A DNA stretch of 64,000 nucleotides from Tamarix chinensis (Eukaryota; Streptophyta; Magnoliopsida; Caryophyllales; Tamaricaceae): the NCBI GenBank assembly GCA_030549775.1, contig CM060174.1, positions 39,909,086 to 39,973,085 of the forward strand, read 5' to 3'. A program made the translations under genes and the position numbers. This document shows, one piece after another, positions 57,142 through 64,000 of the stretch. Position 1 is the stretch's first letter; each line of letters opens with the position of its first letter. Under the pieces are notes generated by a model. That model was given only the letters and a program-made list of their open reading frames with translations, did not search any database and was not told where the DNA came from.

Positions 57142-57874
57142 ATTAATTGATAACCCAATCTTTTCAATTACTAGCTATGTGTTAATGGGAATATTTAACT
57201 AATAAACTCTCTTAAGCTATGTAGTCCTATCACCAATTATAGGTACCCCAATATCTAGTCATATGATTGAAATAAAAATGGTGCTTTAGATTCAATTAAT
57301 TATTTATCCTTCCCTATAGATGTATAAATCATGTAATTGCTCTCACAACCCATTCAATTTATATTTATAATATTTAACCCAAAGTAGAGAACTAGCTTTC
57401 GTATCTTTTCTCAACTTGATAAATGTCAATTAATGGTGTTTGGTATATTAATTAGGCACAACAAAAAATAATAACATAAAATATATAGATTAATATATTA
57501 ATTAAGCAATCAATTAATTTATTAGCATAAATAATAGGATTTCATTATATAAATAAATTTTTAAAATGCTATTAAATAAAATAAAAATAGTCAAACTAAA
57601 AATTGAATCTAAATTGTACATAAAATATTAAACTTGAGAATATTTGAATATAAAATTATAGCACTTCATATTAAAAATAAGAATCGAGAAAATAATGTTA
57701 TAAAGCACGTATGGTCGGCGATATTAAATTTTTCTTCTTGGCCCCTTTCTATCCTCTATCGTCATGTCCTTTTCCTCTTCTACTCCACCCCCATATTTCT
57801 CTTTATACATACATACATATATATATATACACACACACACACACACTGGAAATCTCTTATTTATTGTTATAGAA
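57142..57874 (-). repeat. Older LTR interrupted by the Athila element, right piece
   Basis: It starts with the right ATTAA duplication and continues the LTR left off at 45867. It is AT-rich and contains a GGTATATTAATTAGGCACAA region. Microsatellite TATACATACATATATATATA then (AC)n lies at 57805-57846. No coding content; the open frame 57634-57945 is chance. Confidence 0.4.
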
Positions 57875-58689
57875 TTGTAAAACCCCCAATTTTTCAAACT
57901 AAAAATTTTCATTTTAAAGATAATGCGGAAGCATTTGAAAAATAAAATTGGGGAATGTTACCGCCACATCAATCATAAAAGAGGTGTGATCATCACCTTA
58001 CCATCCCCACTGCAAGACAAAATAGAACAAGCAAAAAGATGCATGCTCATAATATTAATACAACAATACGCGATGATAAATATAAAGAACAATAATATAG
58101 ATAGAAGGAGTATGAGAGTTTACATATCCAAATATAGGGAATAAAAAAAGAGTTTAAATAGCTAGAGGAACAAAAATTCCCAATGTAGATGCAAAACACC
58201 TCTAGCTGGTTAGCCTGACTCTTATCATAAACATAAACCTCCAATCCTAAGTAATGGCTAACTACTGGCCCACATCATCACCCTCAACATATTCTAACTA
58301 AGATTCAAATCATCATCTACTCCCCTTACAAGAAGCTAAATCATCACAATGACCACAGAAGTGTAGTATTAGTACAACGAAGTACTAGTAAAGCATACTA
58401 CCTAAAATATTATAAGGATCATGTAGCACATTGAAGTCATACAATAGCATAGTAATAAACATACCAATATAAATTAACACTTAGGATCAAGGTAGTAATA
58501 TAACAAGGAATGCTTTCATGGAACCCATAGAAGAATAATTAACACAGAAATGCAACACAATCCACATAAGGTAAACCATACTATACTTCTTCCTTTAGTG
58601 ACCACATAATTTTCAATTAGCAAGATAGTACGTTCGACCACAACCAGTTCTCCACCATGAACAAAAGTCATGGTAGTAAATAAAAATAA

Positions 58690-58990
58690 TAGGATACCAC
58701 ACCCACCATACAGGGTCAGGATACATTGAAGGAAATTTTCTCTAAGGATACTACACCCACCATACATTGAGTGCATTTTCCATAAGGAAAAATACAAATT
58801 AGGACACCAAACCCACCACACGTGGTTGAATTACAACAAGGGGGCTTGTATTGGGATACCTCACCCACCACACCTTGAATGCCTCTATTGCGAGGGATAA
58901 AACATTGGGATACCACACTAACCTAAGCAATAGGTAATATGATGTGCTAAGGGGCCTGTACATAGGATACCTCACCTACCCATACTGGAC
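58690..58990 (-). repeat. GGATACCACACCCACCATAC tandem repeats
   Basis: Five or six irregular units of 50-70 bp, each with GGATACC(A/T)CACCCACCA(C/T)AC followed by TTGAATGC-like sequence. Same relative position as the repeat arrays in the other long LTRs. Confidence 0.75.
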
Positions 58991-59837
58991 ACTAATACCA
59001 CAGTATAATCCTATAACTCAAAGATATACTCATACCCCCTAACGACATTAATTTGGTAGAGAATGGAATAAGTACTGAGTAAAACATATAAATCATTGGG
59101 CAATCCACCTATTAAATCCCAGTTAGTTATCCTGATAGTAAGAGAAAAAGGCTCGAACGACATATTTTCCCATTATTATGAATTTTTAAAGGCATATCAC
59201 AATTCACATATAAAGTCTACAGAAAATCCAATTAGGAGTTTCCAAGTGATAACACCAAATAGAATCAAATTTCAAATTTATCTAAATTAGGTGTTTCCAA
59301 GTGATTACACCGAACACAACACAAGGCATAACAGCCACCATTTGGGTGTTTAGAGATGACACAAAACTTAACCAATTCTATCCAATTAGGATCATTACAA
59401 TTTTTATTAATTCCAGATTAATCATGGTTGAAATCATAATTTAAATATTATAAACACGTGGATGTATTAACATAAGAGGCCCAAGAGAGTATAAACAATT
59501 AGCATTCGAACTAGGCAGTATACAACCAGACCAGTTGATCAATCCCTAAGAGCGTGAGATTGGGCTGGTCGTACCAGACCTGAACCAATATAATACCATC
59601 ACACCAATTGACTGGTTGGTTTCACTAATCAACTAATTATAGGTAGGGATGGCAATGGGTCTCGGACCCGACCTAGACCCGCTAGACCCACCTCATTTTT
59701 AGCGGATCTGGATTCATGATTTTTGGACTCGACAGATCTGGATCGGGTCTGGATCCACATATACCTTAAAGGGTCTGGGTCTAGTTCTAGACCCAGACCC
59801 GACCCGCCAAACTCATTTAATATACATATGTGTATGT

Positions 59838-59892
59838 GTGTGTTTATATATATATATATATACACACACACACATACATATACATATATAAA
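59838..59892. repeat. TA/CA microsatellite
   Basis: (TG)n then (TA)n then (CA)n and ATACATA units inside the first hAT miniature element. Confidence 0.9.
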
Positions 59893-60017
59893 TACATACG
59901 AATATTATGTTTTTCATTATTATCTTAATCTTATATAAGCTCTTTATTCATTTTTTTTAAATTTTATTTTTTATACTTACTTTATAAATAATATGTCTAC
60001 CATTGTATTCTAAAAGC

Positions 60018-60507
60018 TAGAGATATAAATGGGACGAATTTTACCCAAAATCTGACTGATTTTGTCTAACAGATATGGATAAATGAATATGGATACAAAT
60101 ATGGATGATGGAAAAAAATACCCGTCGGGTTTGAGTACGGATACGGGTATGGGATATCCATACCCATACCCAAAACCATATCCGTATCCATATTCGTACC
60201 CGTTTACCCGATATATAATTATATTTTTACCCTTAGTTTTAAAATAAGTATAGTATATATTAAAGTTAGAATCATCATTTAGCTTAACTCTAAATGAGTT
60301 TATCTGTCGGGTGATGGATTTATCCATCGGATAATATCCAGTAACGGGTAAATGGATAATCTGTCGAGTAACTGATATCCAATGGATACTGATATAGATA
60401 TGTTAGTGAATATGGATTCGGGTATGGGTATAGATTTTGGTACGGATTTTCTTATCGGATACGGATATGGGTATGCCCGCCCCGAACCCGCCCCATTTAC
60501 ATCCCTA
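60018..60507. mobile_element. Second hAT-like miniature element nested in the first
   Basis: The ends are TAGAGATATAAATGGGACG and, inverted, TAGGGATGTAAATGGGGCG. The flanks are CTAAAAGC (60010-60017) and CTAAAATC (60508-60515), seven of eight identical. The interior is rich in GGATATGGGTAT/ATACCCATACCC motifs facing both ways. Ends differ from the host element (TAAATGGG instead of CAATGGG), so it belongs to another hAT family. No coding content. Confidence 0.85.
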
Positions 60508-62350
60508 CTAAAATCATTAAAACACCATTTAAAAGTTAGTATACCTATTTTAATATGTTTATTTTTTCACTTAAATGATTTTTATAACAAAAAAAATACA
60601 TATTAAGTTATATAAAACATAAATGTATTTGTATTAGCATAGATTATTAATTATTTAAAAAAAAATAACCGGACCCATTTAGGATCCGTTTAGGACCCGT
60701 TTACCCGCTAGACCCGATGGATCTGGATTTGGGTCTAAACTTTTAAGACCCAATGGGTCGGGGTCGGGTCTGGATCTAGGTAATATAAATGGGTCTGGGT
60801 CTGGGTATGACAAGATCCGGTCCAGACCCGACCCATTGCCATCCCTAATTATAGGAATCAATTGTTGGGTTTGGTCTAACTGATTAATGGGTCTAAGTAG
60901 AGACCAGACCACTTGTTTTATAGGGTCACCAATCAATAGGTTTGACAAATTGATCAAATGCTCATATAAACTAGTTAACTTGTTTATTAAATCAATCAAC
61001 TGATCTCACGACAAACTAATCTAAATTTCTAAACCATGCAACTGCTCACACAACTAGTCGACGGGTTTGGTGAACCAATCGACTAACCTAGGTAAAAAAT
61101 TACCTAGACTTGTGATGCACACACAAAAAATTTACTAAAATTTACCATAATAATCATAACATGCTTATATGTCATAAAACACAAAAAAAAGGCTACAAAA
61201 ATGGAGTCATATGGATGCATAATAATGTAGACGTTAAAATAAATCATGCTCAAACTTTCTAATCTCATAAGAAATTCTACCACATGTTCAAACTCTAGGA
61301 TGGAATTAAGCCATGCTCGGTAGAAAACATACCAAGCACATGGAACATCAATAATCAATAGAACCTCATTCATTTTGAAGATAAAAATGCCTTACCTTGA
61401 AGAAATTCTTCTAGCACAAAATTCCTACATGATGGATATCTAGTAGGACCTCGATTCCTAGAAGAATAAAATTCAAATCCATTAAAAATTCTCTTTCAAA
61501 AATCTATATAAATTTAAGGAATAATTATAAGAAGAAAAAGAGAGCAAGACATAAGCCAAAATTTTCTCATAAATAGTGTGCCAAGGAAAAAGAAGCTGAA
61601 AGCATCAACCTTTATCAGACGTTGATCCTTCCTTGCTTAAGGGAAATAAGGGAGAACTAAAGCCAAAATTAGAAGAAGAAAAAGGGGACAATGCTCGACT
61701 AGAGAAGGGAAAAAACCATAGTAAGCCTCTATTTTTTCCTTTATAAAGGGAAAAAAAAGGATGAATGAAGGAATTCTCAAAAATTGGGAAAATTTAACAC
61801 TAAGGAAAGGGAGAAGAGAGAAACATCAACAAGTTAGAAATGAAAGCAACTAAGAGGTGAAGGAAGACTTGATGGAGTGATTGGGGGTTAAGTGCAGTCA
61901 AAAAGGGGTATGGTAATAGGTTGGTGAGTTAAAGAAAGGGGTACACGAAGTCAACCATGAACCCTAGTTACTAGAAGAGAAAGGGATAAATGAAAAAGAA
62001 GGGAGAAGGTGAGGCATGGCTCAAAAGTGATTTTGGGGAAATATAATGAATTAAAATCATAGACTAGCCTAAATAATGTGGAAAAAATCCCAAATGACCA
62101 AAGTATACTTATTGGCACAAATGGATTCTAATTAGAGGTTTTCATAAACATTAGAAAGTAATTATAATCAAAATCAAAAATGGATATGAAATCGTAGGAT
62201 AACCAATCTATCAATTTAGACAAACTAGTCAACTAATTTATCGATAATAAAACTCTCAATTAATGAGTGCACCAATTGGTCAATTTGGTTGACCAATTGA
62301 TTTGTACACTTTAAATTCATATTTTTATTAGAATTTTAAGCCCACTCCAA

Positions 62351-62929
62351 AACTAAAACTTTGTGATTCATAATTATTGTACACTTTAAACTCTCAATGT
62401 ATGTATGTATGTATGTATGTATGTATGTATGTATAAATTTTGCAAGTATGAATGAATTTAGAGCTTCGAATATTGTGATTCATAATTATAGTTTCATCTT
62501 CATCTTCAACCGCTACCTCAATTATTCTTCATCAGATACATCAAACCATGGTTCCATTCATTCAATTCACCCTCCATTTATTAAATTCAAATATCATATA
62601 CCCGAATTTGTGATTTTCTTCCATCAATTAAACCTCCATCATAGGATTGGTTAATTAGGGTTATTCATTCATCTCCATAATGATTCCAATTTGTGATTCA
62701 TTTCATTTGGTTGACCTAAGAAATCATTAATTCCATCTCCATAAACCCTTAATTTATTAATCATGTTCCTCAATTTACACAAAGTAGAATCCAATTCAAG
62801 CGAACATTCAAGTGGATGAGAAGAGATATTCATAGGAGGAAAAAGATGAAGTGATCAACTGGCGGTCGACAAGAGATCTTCCCTTTACCTTGATTGGCTC
62901 ATTTTTTCTTTATTTTTGTTTTTTCTTTT
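62351..62929. other. Unassigned, with an ATGT microsatellite
   Basis: A clean (TATG)n run of about nine units lies at 62397-62432. No other structure seen. The short frame starting in it (62397-62654) has no recognisable product. Confidence 0.6.
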
Positions 62930-63922
62930 ATTGTATCATTATATGATTTTTGTAATTAATTTATACATGATGAGTTTATAAATTACCATTTTTAGGGATG
63001 AGATTGAAACCCTACACTATAGTTTTAGGTTTTAATTATAATTTCTATCTTTTTATAATTATCATTAAATTGTCATTTAACACTACTATAATTTCTATCA
63101 TTTATATGTGTGATTTCATAAAGTATGATTTATATGGTGCATGCATCATTCTGGTTTCCTTATAATGATAATATGTAGAATTATATGTTTTCTAGGTGGC
63201 TATATGAACATGCTAGAATTCATATGTATAAATTGAAGGTAGGTTAGATAACAATTCACCTAATAGTTTTGTGATTCTAACTGAAATAGTGGAAGACACA
63301 TGTGAGTGAAAAGGGAGGAATACAACTAAACACTCTTAAGGTAGTAGTTTGGGTATTTAGATTGACACCATTCCACTTATTCTTAATGCATTATATCGAG
63401 TTAAATATAAAATCCACTTTTTGTTACTATATTGCTAAAATGCAGTAGGATGATTTTGGCTTCTAGCTTACAATTTGGTGTGACTATATTGGTATAATTA
63501 AAATATTCATCACAATAAATTGAATTAGGGAATTAATATAAGGTGTATAGATCTGCTTCTCGCTTACAACTTGGTCGATTTCTTTCTTATGAATAATAGG
63601 TGACATAGGAATTATTTGTTTTAGTTCAACATAATCTAGTGGTGGAAATCAATTTCCTAGCACATTTTTTATATTTACGTTCATGCACATTTTCTTATTT
63701 GATTTTATTTCTTATTTCTTATTTTTATTTTTATTCACCCATATGTGTGTTTTTCGTATTATTTAGTTTTGTGTGATTTAGAATGTGTTATTTTATTAAT
63801 TATGTATTAGGCAGAATTAGATGAGTCATTTCAATTCCTAGTCTAGAATGGTACTTTTTTTTACCAATATTACAATTAATGACAAGAGGGTTGAAATTTT
63901 GTGTTGTCTATAGCCACAACCA
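62930..63922 (+). repeat. Decayed Athila-family LTR, 3' half
   Basis: It follows the Athila LTR from GGGATGAGATTGAAACCCTA (compare 46850) through GGTAGGTTAGATAACAATTC, TTAGATTGACACCATTCCAC and ATATAAGGTGTATAGATCTG to GACAAGAGGGTTGAAATTTT, ending CACAACCA at 63922. There are numerous differences and a few small gaps. No primer site follows, so this is a solo or truncated LTR. Its start was not found. Confidence 0.8.
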
Positions 63923-64000
63923 TAGGGTAATTAGGTTATCATTGGCCAAAAACATTTAATATATTGTGAATAAACAAAATGTAAACCTTCATAAATTTCA
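63923..64000. other. Flank after the Athila LTR relic
   Basis: TAGGGTAATTAGG and AT-rich sequence to the window end; nothing recognised. Confidence 0.5.

Larger units (their letters stand above)
59644..60847. mobile_element. Non-autonomous hAT element, exact 8-bp duplication
   Basis: The ends are TAGGGATGGCAATGGGTC and, inverted, TAGGGATGGCAATGGGTC: 18 identical bases. The flanks are ATTATAGG at 59636-59643 and 60848-60855. The ends and GGGTCTGG-rich subterminal parts match the hAT at 29374-34772, so its transposase or a close relative probably mobilised this copy. It has no coding sequence and is itself interrupted by a second hAT miniature element (60018-60507); without it, it is about 700 bp. 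Confidence 0.93.
57875..62350 (-). mobile_element. Long-family LTR, minus orientation (right end approximate)
   Basis: Its 3' end matches the reverse complement of the other long LTRs: TTGTAAAACCCCC at 57875, GCGGAAGCATTT, and GGGGAATGTTACCGCCACA. A tandem array follows at 58690-58990, then two nested hAT elements, then a purine-rich part (61500-62030), the same order as in 1297-5005 reversed. I could not place its 5' start; 62350 is an estimate. No genes. Confidence 0.5.

Noticed and set aside
57634..57945. 103-codon frame
   Set aside because: Runs through a TA/AC microsatellite and an LTR boundary; no family resemblance.

Overview
The window looks like nuclear DNA of a flowering plant, from a transposon-dense, probably heterochromatic region. 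I found no convincing host protein gene, tRNA, rRNA unit or CRISPR array. Plant origin rests on the elements: an Athila-type Ty3/gypsy element primed by tRNA-Asp, a chromovirus-type Ty3/gypsy element primed by initiator tRNA-Met, a Cassandra TRIM (5S rRNA-like LTRs), Ty1/copia relics and hAT transposons of the BED-finger RICESLEEPER kind. I cannot name the species.

Layout. 1-5005: two fragments of a long non-coding LTR family in opposite orientations, one inserted into the other. 5006-16557: a decayed minus-strand Athila/Tat-type element (gag and probable 5' LTR), split by a 6.6 kb minus-strand chromovirus-type element (6774-13356) and by a solo LTR with an exact ATAGG duplication (14663-16226). 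16558-18653: unassigned AT-rich DNA. 18741-24289: a minus-strand Athila-family deletion derivative that lost pol but keeps a 383-codon gag-derived ORF. 24544-29256: a 4.7 kb solo LTR of the long-LTR family. 29263-35418: a minus-strand Cassandra TRIM whose 3' LTR is split by a 5.4 kb hAT element (29374-34772), which itself holds a LINE reverse-transcriptase fragment. 35424-44665: degenerate repeats and Ty1/copia relics, split by a 3.25 kb solo LTR (39871-43121).

45868-57141: the best preserved element, a complete 11.3 kb Athila-type retrotransposon with two LTRs of about 1.87 kb, ATTAA target duplications, primer site, and gag-protease-RT-RNase H-integrase in one reading frame. That frame carries five nonsense codons and two lost catalytic aspartates, so it cannot move itself. 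It sits in an older LTR. 57875 to about 62350: another long LTR, carrying a 1.2 kb hAT miniature element (exact 8-bp duplication) that contains a second hAT miniature element. From about 62930 to 63922: a decayed Athila LTR.

The window is best read as a record of insertions. Target-site duplications fix the order in several places, most clearly solo LTR, then Cassandra, then hAT, at 24.5-35.4 kb. Boundaries given to the base are supported by duplications or paired LTRs; those marked approximate are not.
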